From Phenylobacterium aquaticum (GTDB lineage: Bacteria; Pseudomonadota; Alphaproteobacteria; Caulobacterales; Caulobacteraceae), in assembly GCA_947378305.1 (NCBI GenBank), contig CANCJJ010000005.1, positions 102,208 to 166,207 of the forward strand: DNA of 64,000 nucleotides, read 5' to 3'. The notes beneath the pieces are model-generated. The model saw only the letters and a list, made by a program, of their open reading frames with translations. It was not told the origin of the DNA and searched no databases. Shown piece after piece: positions 1 through 9,437 of this stretch. Positions within the stretch are counted from its first letter, which is position 1. Every line of letters begins with the position of its first letter. The translations under genes were made by a program, and so were the position numbers.

Positions 1-897
1 CTGTGTTGCGGCCTTCATCATGGCGTATTCGCCTGACACCTGGAAGGCGAAGGTGGGCACATGAAAGGCGTCCACGACCCGCTGCACAATGTCCAGATAG
101 GGGAGGCCTGGCTTTACCATGACCATGTCGGCCCCCTCGGCGATATCCAGCGCGACCTCACGCAGGGCCTCGTCGCTGTTTGCGTAATCCATCTGGTAGG
201 TTTTTTTGTCGCCCGGGTTTTCCACGGGGCCACTTCCCAGCTTTCCTGATCCAATGGCATCCCGGTACGGGCCATAGAAGGCCGAGGCGTATTTCGCTGC
301 ATAGGACATGATCATCATGTCCTGATAGCCCGCAGATTCCAGCGCCTGTCGCAGGATTCCGCAGCGACCATCCATCATGTCCGACGGTGCCAATATGTCG
401 GCACCAGCCGCGGCCTGCATCAGTCCCTGCGCAACGAGGCGCTCAATGGTGGCGTCGTTGAGGATCTTGCCATTTTCGATGAGGCCATCATGCCCATGGT
501 CGGTGAAGGGATCGAGGGCGACATCGCACATGATCCCGACCTCTGGTGCTGCGTCCTTCATCGCCTTCACGGCGCGGGCAACGACACCGTCCGGGTCAGC
601 CGCCTTGCTGCCAATGGCATCTTTCTTCGAACCATCAATGTGAGGAAAAACCGCTATGGCGGGAATTCCCAGACGCCGGGCCTCAATGGCTGCCTTTGCG
701 CATTCCTTGACAGACAATCGGGCCACCCCAGGCATTGACGGAACGGGAACCTGTCCCTCGCCTTCATGAACAACCATGGACCAGATCAGGTCGGCCGGGG
801 TCAGGACGGTCTCCCGGACAAGGCGGCGAATCCAGTCAGACTGGCGCAGGCGGCGAAGCCGAAGGGCGGGGTAGGCAGCAAGGGGGGCGTGGCTCAT
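1..897 (-). CDS. hemB: delta-aminolevulinic acid dehydratase (porphobilinogen synthase), 3' end cut off
   Basis: Condenses two 5-aminolevulinate molecules to porphobilinogen in the cytoplasm, the second step of heme synthesis here. Reading the minus strand from the ATG at 897 gives 299 codons open to the window edge; about 30 C-terminal residues are missing compared with the family's usual ~330. The Schiff-base lysine motifs MSYAAKYASAF and MVKPGLPYLD are both present. The metal loop reads DVALDPFTDHGHDG: the three zinc cysteines of the E. coli enzyme are replaced by Ala, Asp and Asp, the Mg-dependent type known from Bradyrhizobium. The start is inferred from family alignment (MSHAPLAAYPALRLRRLRQ); no strong ribosome site precedes it. 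It is divergent from the acyl-CoA dehydrogenase, and hemA lies 4 kb away. Confidence 0.95.
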   Translation of the reverse strand, partial: MSHAPLAAYPALRLRRLRQSDWIRRLVRETVLTPADLIWSMVVHEGEGQVPVPSMPGVARLSVKECAKAAIEARRLGIPAIAVFPHIDGSKKDAIGSKAADPDGVVARAVKAMKDAAPEVGIMCDVALDPFTDHGHDGLIENGKILNDATIERLVAQGLMQAAAGADILAPSDMMDGRCGILRQALESAGYQDMMIMSYAAKYASAFYGPYRDAIGSGKLGSGPVENPGDKKTYQMDYANSDEALREVALDIAEGADMVMVKPGLPYLDIVQRVVDAFHVPTFAFQVSGEYAMMKAATQ

Positions 898-1010
898 GAC
901 TATGGCCTCTGGCCCAACATCCAGCCGGATGCAAGCCTGATCATATCTGCCGGGAGCGTTGACAGTTGGGTTGGCTGCGGTCAGTTGCAGAACAGGCATA
1001 TGAGGAGCTC

Positions 1011-2150
1011 ATGGATTTCGATCTGACCGACGAGCAAAGGGCGATTGAGGCCACGGCCCGCGACTTTGCTGAAAAAGAGCTGGCCCCCAATAGTGCGCGC
1101 TGGGATGCAGAGAGCCATTTTCCGACGGACACCTTGCGAAAGGCAGCCGGATTGGGGTTTGCGGGTCTCTATGTTCGGGAGGACGTCGGCGGCTCAGCCC
1201 TGAGCCGCCTGGATGCAGCCCTGGTCTTCGAACAACTGAGCCGTGGCGATGTGGCGACGTCGGCCTTTCTCTCCATCCACAATATGGTCTCCTGGATGGT
1301 GGACCAGTTCGGGTCGGAGGCCCTGCGCCAGAGGTATCTGCCGGCCCTGACCACGATGGAACTGATCGCCAGTTATTGCCTGACAGAACCGGGGGCCGGG
1401 TCCGATGCGGCAAGCCTGTCAACCAGCGCCCGCCTGGATGGGGATGGCTATGTTCTCAATGGAGCCAAGGCCTTCATTTCCGGGGCCGGGGTGTCTGACC
1501 TCTACCTGGTCATGGCCCGGACGGGTGATGGTGGTTCCGGCGGAATTTCTGCCTTTGTCGTGGAGCGCGCATGGCCGGGGGTTTCCTTCGGGGTTAATGA
1601 GCGGAAAATGGGTTGGAATGCCCAGCCCACGGCCCAGGTATTTCTCGATAATGTCCGGGTTCCGGCCGCCAATCGGCTGGGTGAAGCTGGCGCAGGGTTC
1701 CGCATTGCCATGGCAGGGCTCGACGGCGGCCGGGTCAATATCGCAGCCTGTTCCCTCGGCGGGGCTCAATGCGCTCTGGAGGTTGCGCGGGACCATCTGG
1801 CAAGCCGACGTCAGTTCGGCAGACCCTTGCAGGACTTTCAGGCCCTTCAATTTCGCCTGGCAGACATGGCCACAGAGCTCGATGCGGCGCGTCTGATGGT
1901 TCGGAGGGCCGCTCAGTCCCTGGATCGAAAGTCTCCGGATGCCACGAGACATTGCGCCATGGCCAAGCGGTTTGCGACCGATGCAGGGTTTGAAGTCGCA
2001 AACCAGGCCCTGCAACTCCACGGAGGCTATGGCTATTTGCGGGACTATCCCCTGGAGCGGATCGTTCGGGACTTGCGGGTTCACCAGATCCTAGAGGGGA
2101 CCAACGAAATCATGCGTGTCATCATTTCCCGGGAGCTCATGAAATCATGA
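1011..2150 (+). CDS. acyl-CoA dehydrogenase, isobutyryl-CoA dehydrogenase type
   Basis: FAD-dependent alpha,beta-dehydrogenation of an acyl-CoA. The sequence begins MDFDLTDEQRAIEATARDF, has the substrate/FAD strand YCLTEPGAGSDAASL and the FAD segment LQLHGGYGYLRDYPLER; the catalytic glutamate lies in ILEGTNEIMR near the C terminus, the position used by short/branched-chain enzymes. The length of 379 residues is normal. An upstream in-frame ATG at 966 is possible, but GAGGAG just before 1011 and the conserved N terminus favour 1011. The stop overlaps the next start by four bases. With the hydrolase and mmsB downstream this reads as the isobutyryl-CoA (valine) branch; substrate is inferred from context. 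Confidence 0.9.
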   Translation: MDFDLTDEQRAIEATARDFAEKELAPNSARWDAESHFPTDTLRKAAGLGFAGLYVREDVGGSALSRLDAALVFEQLSRGDVATSAFLSIHNMVSWMVDQFGSEALRQRYLPALTTMELIASYCLTEPGAGSDAASLSTSARLDGDGYVLNGAKAFISGAGVSDLYLVMARTGDGGSGGISAFVVERAWPGVSFGVNERKMGWNAQPTAQVFLDNVRVPAANRLGEAGAGFRIAMAGLDGGRVNIAACSLGGAQCALEVARDHLASRRQFGRPLQDFQALQFRLADMATELDAARLMVRRAAQSLDRKSPDATRHCAMAKRFATDAGFEVANQALQLHGGYGYLRDYPLERIVRDLRVHQILEGTNEIMRVIISRELMKS

Positions 2151-3214
2151 CCGATGATGTGATCGTTCGCCGTGAGGGAAGGGTCGGCCGGCTGTCCTTG
2201 AACCGTCCCCAGGCCTTGCATGCCCTCACGACGGCCATGTGTCTGGCCATGACGGAGGCCTTGATGGCCTGGCGGCAGGATGAGGATATCGACCTGATTC
2301 TGCTCGATCATACCGGCCCCCGTGGGTTCTGTGCCGGCGGCGATATTCGCATGCTCGCTGACAGTGGTGCCTCTGATGGCGCAGACGCCAGGGCGTTCTT
2401 CTTCCATGAATATCGCCTGAACCATCTGTTGTTCGGCTATCCCAAGCCGGTCTTGGCCCTGATGGATGGGGTCACCATGGGCGGTGGTGTCGGCTTGTCA
2501 GCGCCCGCGCGCTATCGTGTCGCGACCGAGCGGACCACCTATGCCATGCCGGAAACGGGGATAGGTCTCTTTCCGGATGTGGGTGGCGGCTGGTTTTTGC
2601 CCCGAATGCCCGGGCGCATCGGCCTCTATCTGGCCCTGACCGGAGCCCGTATCAAGGCCGCAGACTGTCTGATGGCCGGGATCGCGACCCATGTGCTTGA
2701 GAGTTCAGCCTGCGAGGATTTCAAGGCGGCGGTGCTTAAATCACCTGCTGATGTCGAAGATATTTTGAACACCTTCGGGGTTGATTCCGGGCCGCCGCCC
2801 CTGGGCGATGTTCGGGGGGATATCGACCAGGCCTTTGGCGGTGAAAGCGTTGAGGCCATTATTGTTCGCTTGGAGGGGCAGGGGACGGATTGGTCCCGGG
2901 CGCAGCTGGCGATCCTGGCCAGCAAGTCGCCACAGACCCTCAAGGTCGCTTACCGACAACTCGAACTCGGTGGTCAGGCTGCAAGCTTCAGCCAGAACAT
3001 GCAGATGGAATATCGCATCGGAAGCCGGGTTGTGCAGATGCATGACTTCCTGGAGGGGGTGCGCGCGGTTCTGGTCGACAAGGACAACACGCCAGCCTGG
3101 GAGCCTGCGCGCCTTGCAGGCGTAACCGCCGAGATTTTGGATGCAATCTTTGCGCCCCTGCCTCAGGATATGGAGTGGTCGCCCTTGCCGGGACTTGAGA
3201 GATCTCAAGCCTAG
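2147..3214 (+). CDS. 3-hydroxyisobutyryl-CoA hydrolase-like enoyl-CoA hydratase/isomerase family protein
   Basis: Crotonase-fold protein of 355 residues. Oxyanion-hole and active-site segments are visible: FCAGGDIRML near residue 65, and YAMPETGIGLFPDVGGG, where the glutamate of the PETGIGLFPD motif is the one used by 3-hydroxyisobutyryl-CoA hydrolases (HIBCH) and related hydratases. The long C-terminal part is typical of HIBCH and longer than a plain ~260-residue enoyl-CoA hydratase. It would release free 3-hydroxyisobutyrate from its CoA ester in valine breakdown, feeding the dehydrogenase encoded two genes downstream. It is translationally coupled to the dehydrogenase by an ATGA overlap. 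A plain enoyl-CoA hydratase is the alternative. Confidence 0.85.
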   Translation: MTDDVIVRREGRVGRLSLNRPQALHALTTAMCLAMTEALMAWRQDEDIDLILLDHTGPRGFCAGGDIRMLADSGASDGADARAFFFHEYRLNHLLFGYPKPVLALMDGVTMGGGVGLSAPARYRVATERTTYAMPETGIGLFPDVGGGWFLPRMPGRIGLYLALTGARIKAADCLMAGIATHVLESSACEDFKAAVLKSPADVEDILNTFGVDSGPPPLGDVRGDIDQAFGGESVEAIIVRLEGQGTDWSRAQLAILASKSPQTLKVAYRQLELGGQAASFSQNMQMEYRIGSRVVQMHDFLEGVRAVLVDKDNTPAWEPARLAGVTAEILDAIFAPLPQDMEWSPLPGLERSQA

Positions 3215-3248
3215 ACCAGCCTTGCCCGTTTTAACCCTGGAGAACCCC

Positions 3249-3995
3249 ATGTCGTCTCGCGTTTTAATTGGATTGATTGCCGCCCTTGCGATGTCCGGGG
3301 CGGCCCTGGCAGCCCCGTCTGGGTCAAATTCTTTGGCCGTTGCAGACGCGGCGCGCCCAGCCGCAGACACGGCGCGTGATGCCGACCGCAAGCCCATGGA
3401 AATGCTTGAGTTCGCGGGCATCAAGCCGGGGCAAACGGTTGGAGATTTTCTGCCGGGGGGTGGCTATTTCACGCGGATTTTTTCGAAGGCCGCAGGTCCA
3501 AAGGGTACGGTCTACGCTATCATTAATCCGCCAGCCCCTGACGCGAAGGCACCGAACCCGATCATCGCGCTCGCTGCCCAGGCCGACTATCCAAATGTGA
3601 AAGTGGTTCAGTCCGGTATTGGCAGCGTCGTTCTGCCATCCCCAGCTGACATAATCTGGACATCCCAGAACTATCACGACCTGTTTCTGACACGATTTAA
3701 CGTCGATATTGCCGTGGCAAATAAGGCGATTTTCAATGCCTTGAAGCCGGGTGGCTATTACATTGTGCTTGATCACGCGGCTTCACCGGGCGCACCTCTG
3801 ATTGAGACAGCCAACACCCTGCACCGGATTGATCCGGCCTTGGTCCGGTCCCAACTGGAGTCGGCTGGCTTTAAATTCATCAGTGAGAGCAAGGCCCTGG
3901 CTAATTCCCAAGATGACCATAGCCGCAAGGTGTTTGATCCGACCCTCCGGGGCCACACGGACCAGTTCATCTACAAGTTCCAGCGCCCGAAGTAA
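3249..3995 (+). CDS. exported class I SAM-methyltransferase-like protein
   Basis: 248 residues starting at the ATG at 3249, preceded by TGGAG. Residues 1-22 form a classical signal peptide (MSSRVLIGLIAALAMSGAALA) with an AxA cleavage site. The mature part resembles a Rossmann methyltransferase: GDFLPGGGYFTRIFSK in place of the usual GxGxG motif I, a later ADIIWTSQNYHD segment, and LKPGGYYIVLDH as the post-motif strand. Similar proteins are common in Caulobacterales and are annotated only as methyltransferases. Because S-adenosylmethionine is not known to be available in the periplasm, the catalytic role is doubtful. It sits inside the valine operon between the hydrolase and mmsB. Substrate unknown. 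Confidence 0.75.
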   Translation: MSSRVLIGLIAALAMSGAALAAPSGSNSLAVADAARPAADTARDADRKPMEMLEFAGIKPGQTVGDFLPGGGYFTRIFSKAAGPKGTVYAIINPPAPDAKAPNPIIALAAQADYPNVKVVQSGIGSVVLPSPADIIWTSQNYHDLFLTRFNVDIAVANKAIFNALKPGGYYIVLDHAASPGAPLIETANTLHRIDPALVRSQLESAGFKFISESKALANSQDDHSRKVFDPTLRGHTDQFIYKFQRPK

Positions 3996-4006
3996 GGATC
4001 AGTCAT

Positions 4007-4894
4007 TTGAGCCAGATCGCCTTTATTGGCCTTGGCAATATGGGCAGCGGCATGGCCGCCTGTCAGGTTAGAGCCGGACATTCGGTCCATGCCTTTGACC
4101 TGTCTGCGGCGGCCTTGGAGAAGGCAAAACAGGCGGGATGTGAACCAGCCCGCTCGGTAGCCGATGCCGTTCGTGAGTGTGACCTCGTTATTACAATGTT
4201 GCCTGCCGGGCCTCAGGTGCGTGAGGTCTATGCAAACGAGATCATTCCGAACGCCAGGGCTGGCACCCTGATGATTGATTGCTCCACCATCGACGTGGAG
4301 TCCGCCCGCGCGGTTGCTGCCCTCGTGACCCAACACGGCTTTGAGTTTGCCGATGCGCCTGTATCAGGGGGCGTTGCCGGGGCCGAGGCCGGTAGCCTGG
4401 CCTTTATGGTCGGCTGCGAGGTGGGGCAGTTCTCGCAGATTGAGTCCGCTCTTGAACCCATGGCCCGCGCCATAATTCGCGCCGGTGATCATGGGGCAGG
4501 GCAGGCGGCAAAGATTTGCAACAACATGCTGCTTGGCATTTCCATGATCGGAACCTGCGAGGCCTTTGCCCTGGCTGAGAAGCTTGGGCTGGCCCCGGAT
4601 CGGTTTTTTGAGATTGCCTCAAAGTCTTCCGGTCAGTGCTGGTCCCTGACCAGTTACGCCCCGTGGCCGGGTCTGGTCGAGTCGGCCCCTGCAAACCGCA
4701 ATTACGAAGGGGGGTTTGCGACGGCCATGATGCTGAAGGATTTGAAACTGGCGCAGGACGCCGCCGCAAAATCCGGTGCTACGACCCCGCTGGGTGCCCA
4801 AGCGGAGGCGATGTATGCCCTTTTTGATCGGCTCTGCGGCGGTGGGCGAGACTTTTCGTCGATCCTGCAACTGCTCAGGGGGCAGTTGAGTTAG
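4007..4894 (+). CDS. mmsB: 3-hydroxyisobutyrate dehydrogenase
   Basis: NAD-dependent oxidation of 3-hydroxyisobutyrate to methylmalonate semialdehyde. The N terminus MSQIAFIGLGNMGSGMA is the Rossmann nucleotide site; DAPVSGGVAGAEAGSLAFMVG is the family substrate signature, and the catalytic lysine lies in GAGQAAKICNNML near residue 169. Length of 295 matches the family. The start is TTG at 4007 with AAGGA nine bases upstream; no ATG fits. It lies 11 bases after the methyltransferase-like gene and closes the operon. The next enzyme of the pathway, methylmalonate semialdehyde dehydrogenase, is not in this window. Confidence 0.92.
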   Translation: MSQIAFIGLGNMGSGMAACQVRAGHSVHAFDLSAAALEKAKQAGCEPARSVADAVRECDLVITMLPAGPQVREVYANEIIPNARAGTLMIDCSTIDVESARAVAALVTQHGFEFADAPVSGGVAGAEAGSLAFMVGCEVGQFSQIESALEPMARAIIRAGDHGAGQAAKICNNMLLGISMIGTCEAFALAEKLGLAPDRFFEIASKSSGQCWSLTSYAPWPGLVESAPANRNYEGGFATAMMLKDLKLAQDAAAKSGATTPLGAQAEAMYALFDRLCGGGRDFSSILQLLRGQLS

Positions 4895-5033
4895 ATTATT
4901 TTTCGGATGAGGCGGACCGCGGTTTTGCCTAAGTCTGCTAGACAATGAACGGCTTGGGTGCGAAAACCCGCGCCTCAGCAAGGGAACCCGGCGCCGCGAA
5001 AGATTGTCAATCGCGTCACGGGTATTTTTGTCC

Positions 5034-6260
5034 ATGGACTATCAAGGCGCGTTTCGGTCTGCCCTCGAGCGGATTCACTCTGAAGGTCGGTACCGGGTCT
5101 TTGCAGACCTGAAGCGACATCGTGGCAATTTTCCCAAGGCAACCTGGACCCAGCCGGACGGCACCGCCTCCGAAGTCGTGGTCTGGTGTTCAAATGACTA
5201 TCTTGGGCAGGGGCAAAACCCCGTCGTTCTCGACGCGATGAAGCAGGCCATTGATGAGGCCGGAGCTGGATCGGGCGGCACACGCAATATTTCCGGAACC
5301 ACCCACTATCATGTCGAACTCGAGCTGGAGCTCGCCGAGTTGCATCGCAAGGAATCCGCGCTTCTGTTCACCTCGGGCTATGTGTCTAATGAGGCGTCCC
5401 TGTCGACCCTCTACAAGATCCTGCCGGGCCTGATCATCTTTTCAGATGAGCTGAACCACAATTCCATGATCTCGGGGATCAGGGGCGGACGTGGAGCCCG
5501 TCAGATTTTCCGGCACAACGATCTGGAACACCTGGAAGAACTTCTGGCCGCTGCCGACCCCTCAGCGCCGAAGCTGATTGCCTTTGAGAGCGTCTATTCC
5601 ATGGACGGCGATATTGCCGATGTGCCGGGAACCGTTCGTCTGGCCAAGAAATATGGCGCTATGACCTACATAGACGAGGTTCATGCCGTCGGTATGTATG
5701 GCCCCCGGGGGGGCGGCGTTTCTGAGCGCGACGGCATCATGTCCGAAATCGATATTGTTGAAGGTACCCTCGGCAAGGCTTTTGGTGTCATGGGTGGATA
5801 TATCGCCGCCGATTCCGTGATCGTGGATGCCATTCGTTCCTATGCTGACGGCTTCATCTTCACGACATCGATTCCTCCGGCCATTGCGGCCGGAGCGGTC
5901 GCCTCTATTCGCTACCTGAAGGCGCATGATGAGGTGCGGGTCCAACATCAGGAGCGGGCGGCGGCTCTCAGGGCAAGGCTGATCAAGGCCGGTCTTCCGG
6001 TCATGCCCTCGGTTAGTCACATTGTGCCCGTGCTGGTGGGAAATCCCGTCCATTGCAAATTGATCTCGGATATCCTGCTGTCGGATTTCGGCATCTATGT
6101 GCAGCCGATCAACTACCCAACCGTGCCGCGCGGAACTGAGCGGCTGAGGTTTACGCCGAGTCCGGCCCACACGGACGAGATGATGGACAAATTGGCCGTT
6201 GCGCTGGAAAGCCTCTGGAGCCGCTGCAATATTCAGCGTGTTGGCGGTTTTGCTGCCTAG
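5034..6260 (+). CDS. hemA: 5-aminolevulinate synthase
   Basis: PLP enzyme joining glycine and succinyl-CoA to 5-aminolevulinate, the C4 (Shemin) entry to heme typical of alphaproteobacteria. 408 residues. The start at [15 protein letters not shown] fits the family N terminus; a TTG 30 bases upstream would add ten atypical residues. Visible motifs: [25 protein letters not shown], the aspartate strand [13 protein letters not shown], and the PLP lysine in [13 protein letters not shown] near residue 248. The 139-base gap before it should hold a promoter, but I cannot pick out a convincing one. glyA, which interconverts serine and the substrate glycine, follows 123 bases downstream. Confidence 0.96.
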   Translation: MDYQGAFRSALERIHSEGRYRVFADLKRHRGNFPKATWTQPDGTASEVVVWCSNDYLGQGQNPVVLDAMKQAIDEAGAGSGGTRNISGTTHYHVELELELAELHRKESALLFTSGYVSNEASLSTLYKILPGLIIFSDELNHNSMISGIRGGRGARQIFRHNDLEHLEELLAAADPSAPKLIAFESVYSMDGDIADVPGTVRLAKKYGAMTYIDEVHAVGMYGPRGGGVSERDGIMSEIDIVEGTLGKAFGVMGGYIAADSVIVDAIRSYADGFIFTTSIPPAIAAGAVASIRYLKAHDEVRVQHQERAAALRARLIKAGLPVMPSVSHIVPVLVGNPVHCKLISDILLSDFGIYVQPINYPTVPRGTERLRFTPSPAHTDEMMDKLAVALESLWSRCNIQRVGGFAA

Positions 6261-6383
6261 GATCGGCCATCGGCGATATTACGTCGCCCTGGTCAAATGA
6301 ATTAAGGCTTGTGGTTGGACCGCACGCAGGTTGGGGCTAAGAAGCGCCCAGTCGAGAAGACGATTCTTCAGGGGGCCCAGTTT

Positions 6384-7679
6384 ATGACCAGTCCATTGCA
6401 AACCGGTGACCAGATGGATCGCTTTTTCAAGGCGGACCTGGCCCACAGTGATCCCGATCTTGCCTCTGTGGTGAACCGTGAGTTTCAGCGTCAGCAAGAG
6501 CAGATCGAACTCATTGCGTCCGAGAACATTGTTTCCAGAGCGGTTTTGGAAACCCAAGGGTCCGTCCTGACCAACAAATATGCCGAAGGCTATCCGGGCA
6601 AGCGCTATTATGGCGGCTGTGAAGTCGTCGATATCGCAGAAGAAATTGCGATTGAGCGGGCGAAGAAACTGTTCGGCTGTGAATTTGCGAATGTTCAGCC
6701 CCATTCGGGCAGTCAGGCAAATCAGGCGGTCTTCATGGCCACCATGAAGCCGGGGGATACATTCATGGGCATGGACCTGGCCGCGGGCGGTCACCTGACC
6801 CACGGAAAAAGCGTCAATCAGTCCGGCAAGTGGTTCCGTCCGGTGGCCTATGCGGTAAGGCCCCAAGACAACCTGATCGACTATGACCAGGCCGCTGAAG
6901 TTGCGCTGGCGGAGCGCCCGAAGGTCGTCATTGCCGGCGGTTCCGCCTATTCACGTCCCATCGACTTTGCGCGCTTCCGGGAAATTGCAGACTCTGTCGA
7001 TGCCTTGCTGATGGTGGATATTGCGCATTATGCGGGCCTGGTTGCCGGCGGAGCCTATCCGAACCCGTTTCCTCACGCCCACATTGTGACCACAACCACC
7101 CACAAGACCCTGAGAGGGCCCCGGGGTGGCATGATCCTGACCAACGACAAGAAACTCGCGAAAAAGATTGATTCCGCTGTCTTTCCTGGTCTTCAAGGTG
7201 GACCTCTGATGCATGTCATCGCGGCCAAGGCTGTGGCCTTTGGAGAGGCCCTGCGTCCGGAATTCAGGGTCTACGCCCAGCAGGTCGTCGACAATGCCCG
7301 GGCGCTCGCGGACAGCTTGCAGATCGCCGGGTTCAAAATCGTCTCTGGCGGTACAGACAGCCACCTCATGCTCGTTGACCTGACCCCAAAGGGCGTGACG
7401 GGCGCGGATGCGGAGATCGCCCTGGAACGTGCAGGTATCACCTGCAACAAGAACGGAATCCCCTTTGACCCCTTGCCCCCCATGCAAACCTCGGGCCTTC
7501 GGGTTGGCACGCCTGCGGGAACCACTCGCGGGTTTGGTACAGATGAATTCCGTCAGGTCGGCCGCTGGATTGGAGAGGTGCTGGATGGCCTTGCGACCGG
7601 CGCAGATAACTCGGCGGTAGAGGCCAAGGTTCGCAATGAAGTGGTTTCGATGACGAAACGCTTCCCGATCTACAGCTAG
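6384..7679 (+). CDS. glyA: serine hydroxymethyltransferase
   Basis: PLP enzyme interconverting serine plus tetrahydrofolate and glycine plus 5,10-methylene-THF in the cytoplasm. 431 residues. Motifs: [46 protein letters not shown], and [15 protein letters not shown] with the PLP lysine near residue 241. The ATG at 6384 is preceded by AGGGGG; an earlier in-frame start at 6309 would add 25 unrelated residues. It stands between hemA, which consumes its product glycine, and the nrdR-rib operon, 39 bases downstream. Confidence 0.97.
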   Translation: MTSPLQTGDQMDRFFKADLAHSDPDLASVVNREFQRQQEQIELIASENIVSRAVLETQGSVLTNKYAEGYPGKRYYGGCEVVDIAEEIAIERAKKLFGCEFANVQPHSGSQANQAVFMATMKPGDTFMGMDLAAGGHLTHGKSVNQSGKWFRPVAYAVRPQDNLIDYDQAAEVALAERPKVVIAGGSAYSRPIDFARFREIADSVDALLMVDIAHYAGLVAGGAYPNPFPHAHIVTTTTHKTLRGPRGGMILTNDKKLAKKIDSAVFPGLQGGPLMHVIAAKAVAFGEALRPEFRVYAQQVVDNARALADSLQIAGFKIVSGGTDSHLMLVDLTPKGVTGADAEIALERAGITCNKNGIPFDPLPPMQTSGLRVGTPAGTTRGFGTDEFRQVGRWIGEVLDGLATGADNSAVEAKVRNEVVSMTKRFPIYS

Positions 7680-7718
7680 ACGCCTAAATTACGGCCAATA
7701 GCCAGGAGGGGCTAGATC

Positions 7719-8192
7719 ATGCGATGCCCGTTCTGCGGACACCCCGAAAGCCAGGTGAAGGATAGTCGTCCTTCAGATGATGGTGCTGCCATACGCAGGC
7801 GGCGGAGTTGCCCGGAATGCAATGGCCGGTTCACGACCTTTGAGCGTGTTCAGCTGCGAGAACTTGTAATTTTGAAGCGGTCTGGTCGCCGCACGCCCTT
7901 TGATCGGGACAAGCTGGCCAGGTCCATCGCCATCGCAACTCGCAAACGTCCGATCGAGGCCGAGCGAATTGAGCGGATGATTTCACTGATCGTCAGGCAA
8001 CTCGAGAGCTTGGGCGAGACAGAGTTGCCGTCGTCTGTGGTGGGCGAGATGGTCATGAACCAGCTCAAGCAGCTCGATGATGTGGCCTATGTCCGTTACG
8101 CGTCAGTCTACCGCGATTTCCGGGAGGCGGGAGAGTTTGCCACCTTCTTGGGGGCTGAAGGCTTGAACGAAGGCGCTGGGGATGAGCCTTAG
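7719..8192 (+). CDS. nrdR: transcriptional repressor NrdR
   Basis: ATP/dATP-sensing zinc protein that represses ribonucleotide reductase genes. 157 residues: an N-terminal zinc ribbon with two CxxC pairs ([12 protein letters not shown] and [10 protein letters not shown]), then an ATP-cone domain ([18 protein letters not shown] onward). AGGAGGGG-type ribosome site 11 bases before the ATG. The last 11 bases overlap ribD, so it heads the riboflavin operon, as commonly seen in proteobacteria. Confidence 0.97.
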   Translation: MRCPFCGHPESQVKDSRPSDDGAAIRRRRSCPECNGRFTTFERVQLRELVILKRSGRRTPFDRDKLARSIAIATRKRPIEAERIERMISLIVRQLESLGETELPSSVVGEMVMNQLKQLDDVAYVRYASVYRDFREAGEFATFLGAEGLNEGAGDEP

Positions 8193-8847
8193 CCTTAGCC
8201 TTAGCCCGGTAACGCTAAAGCTCGCCACGTCTCTGGACGGCAGGATTGCCACTGGCACGGGCGAGAGCCGCTGGATTACTGGCCCCGAGGCCCGGGCTGA
8301 GGTTCATCGCCTGAGGGCCCGTCACGATGCCATTCTGATCGGGATCGGGACGGCCCTGGCTGATGACCCAGACCTGACCGTGCGGTCGCCCGCTTTCGCC
8401 GGAGTTCAGCCGGTTCGCATCGTGCTCGACAGTCAACAGCGGATCTCCCGAAGGAGCAGGCTGGTCGAGACTGCCGGTGAGGTGCCAACCTGGATCATGA
8501 CAGCGCGCGAGCCTGACCCGGAGTTGACGGCAGCTGGGGTGGTCGTTTGCTCTTGCCGGGTCCAGGCTGATGGCCAGCTTGATCTGGCTCATGTGATGGA
8601 ATTCATCATCAAGGCGGGCCTCCACAGCGTGTTTGTTGAGGGGGGCGGACAGGTCGCGGCGAGTTTTCTCAAGGCGGGACTGGTGGATGCTCTGGAATGG
8701 TTTCGGGCCCCGGTGATCCTGGGGCAAGAGGGGATGCCGGCCATCGGCGCCATGGCCCTTGCGAATCTGGCCGACGCGCCGAGGCTCAAGCGTGTTAGCG
8801 TCTCAGCGGTCGGCGACGATGTCTGGGAGAGATATGAGAGGGGCTGA
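8182..8847 (+). CDS. ribD: RibD-type reductase domain protein, deaminase domain absent
   Basis: 221 residues matching only the C-terminal half of bifunctional RibD, the 5-amino-6-(5-phosphoribosylamino)uracil reductase (NADPH). Visible: [69 protein letters not shown]. The ~145-residue zinc deaminase half (HAE and PCxxxxxxPxC motifs) is missing: the ATG lies inside the end of nrdR, so there is no room for it. The N terminus MSLSLSLSP comes from three AGCCTT repeats. Full-length RibD is about 360 residues. The deaminase step must be carried out by another gene. A dihydrofolate-reductase-like paralogue is the alternative, but position before ribE and ribH argues for RibD. Confidence 0.85.
   Translation: MSLSLSLSPVTLKLATSLDGRIATGTGESRWITGPEARAEVHRLRARHDAILIGIGTALADDPDLTVRSPAFAGVQPVRIVLDSQQRISRRSRLVETAGEVPTWIMTAREPDPELTAAGVVVCSCRVQADGQLDLAHVMEFIIKAGLHSVFVEGGGQVAASFLKAGLVDALEWFRAPVILGQEGMPAIGAMALANLADAPRLKRVSVSAVGDDVWERYERG
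8185..8205 (+). repeat. AGCCTT hexanucleotide repeat, three copies, at the nrdR/ribD junction
   Basis: Three perfect copies of AGCCTT plus a half unit lie just behind the ribD start codon. The nrdR stop codon TAG falls inside the repeat in the other frame. Each unit encodes Leu-Ser in ribD, so slippage changes length without breaking that frame. Confidence 0.8.
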
Positions 8848-9437
8848 TGTTTACAGGAATAGTGACGGACATTGGGCGAATTAGGTCCATCTCGCCGACC
8901 AATCGGGATGTCCGGTTCGAAATCGAGACCCGGTTTGACTTGGCCACCATCGACATTGGGGCCTCAATCAGCCATGCAGGCTGCTGCCTGACTGTGGTCG
9001 AAAAAGGCCCTGACTGGTTTGCTGTTGAGGTCTCCGGCGAGACCCTTGGCCTCACCACCCTGGGCGATTGGCAGGCGAATGATCCTGTAAATCTTGAGCG
9101 GGCGGCCAAGGTTGGTGACGAGCTCGGCGGACATATCGTTTCGGGGCATGTCGACGGGGTGGGGGAGGTCGTGTCCATTGCGTCTGAAGGCGGATCTCAT
9201 CGGGTCAAGATCAAGGTCCCAAGGCCATTGCACAGATTTATTGCGCCCAAGGGCTCGATTACCGTGAATGGGGTCTCGCTGACGGTGAACGAGGTTGAAG
9301 ACGATGTTTTTGGGGTCAATCTCATCCCGCACACCTGGGATGTCACGACCTTGGGAACCCTGAAGGTCGGTAGTCGCGTAAACCTCGAAATCGATATGCT
9401 TGCACGTTACCTCGCGCGCTGGCGCGAAACCGCTTAA
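8847..9437 (+). CDS. ribE: riboflavin synthase (alpha subunit)
   Basis: Dismutates two 6,7-dimethyl-8-ribityllumazine molecules to riboflavin. 196 residues in two lumazine-binding repeats, each with an N-terminal [13 protein letters not shown] or [10 protein letters not shown] segment; [12 protein letters not shown] and [12 protein letters not shown] are the repeated ligand-binding strands. The start overlaps the ribD stop by one base (TGATG). Called ribE here after the common bacterial usage; E. coli calls it ribC. Between this gene and ribH, where many alphaproteobacteria carry ribBA, only 28 bases remain. Confidence 0.96.
   Translation: MFTGIVTDIGRIRSISPTNRDVRFEIETRFDLATIDIGASISHAGCCLTVVEKGPDWFAVEVSGETLGLTTLGDWQANDPVNLERAAKVGDELGGHIVSGHVDGVGEVVSIASEGGSHRVKIKVPRPLHRFIAPKGSITVNGVSLTVNEVEDDVFGVNLIPHTWDVTTLGTLKVGSRVNLEIDMLARYLARWRETA

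Noticed and set aside
5004..5033. TTG start ten codons upstream for hemA
   Set aside because: Adds residues outside the conserved synthase N terminus and has no better ribosome site than the ATG at 5034.
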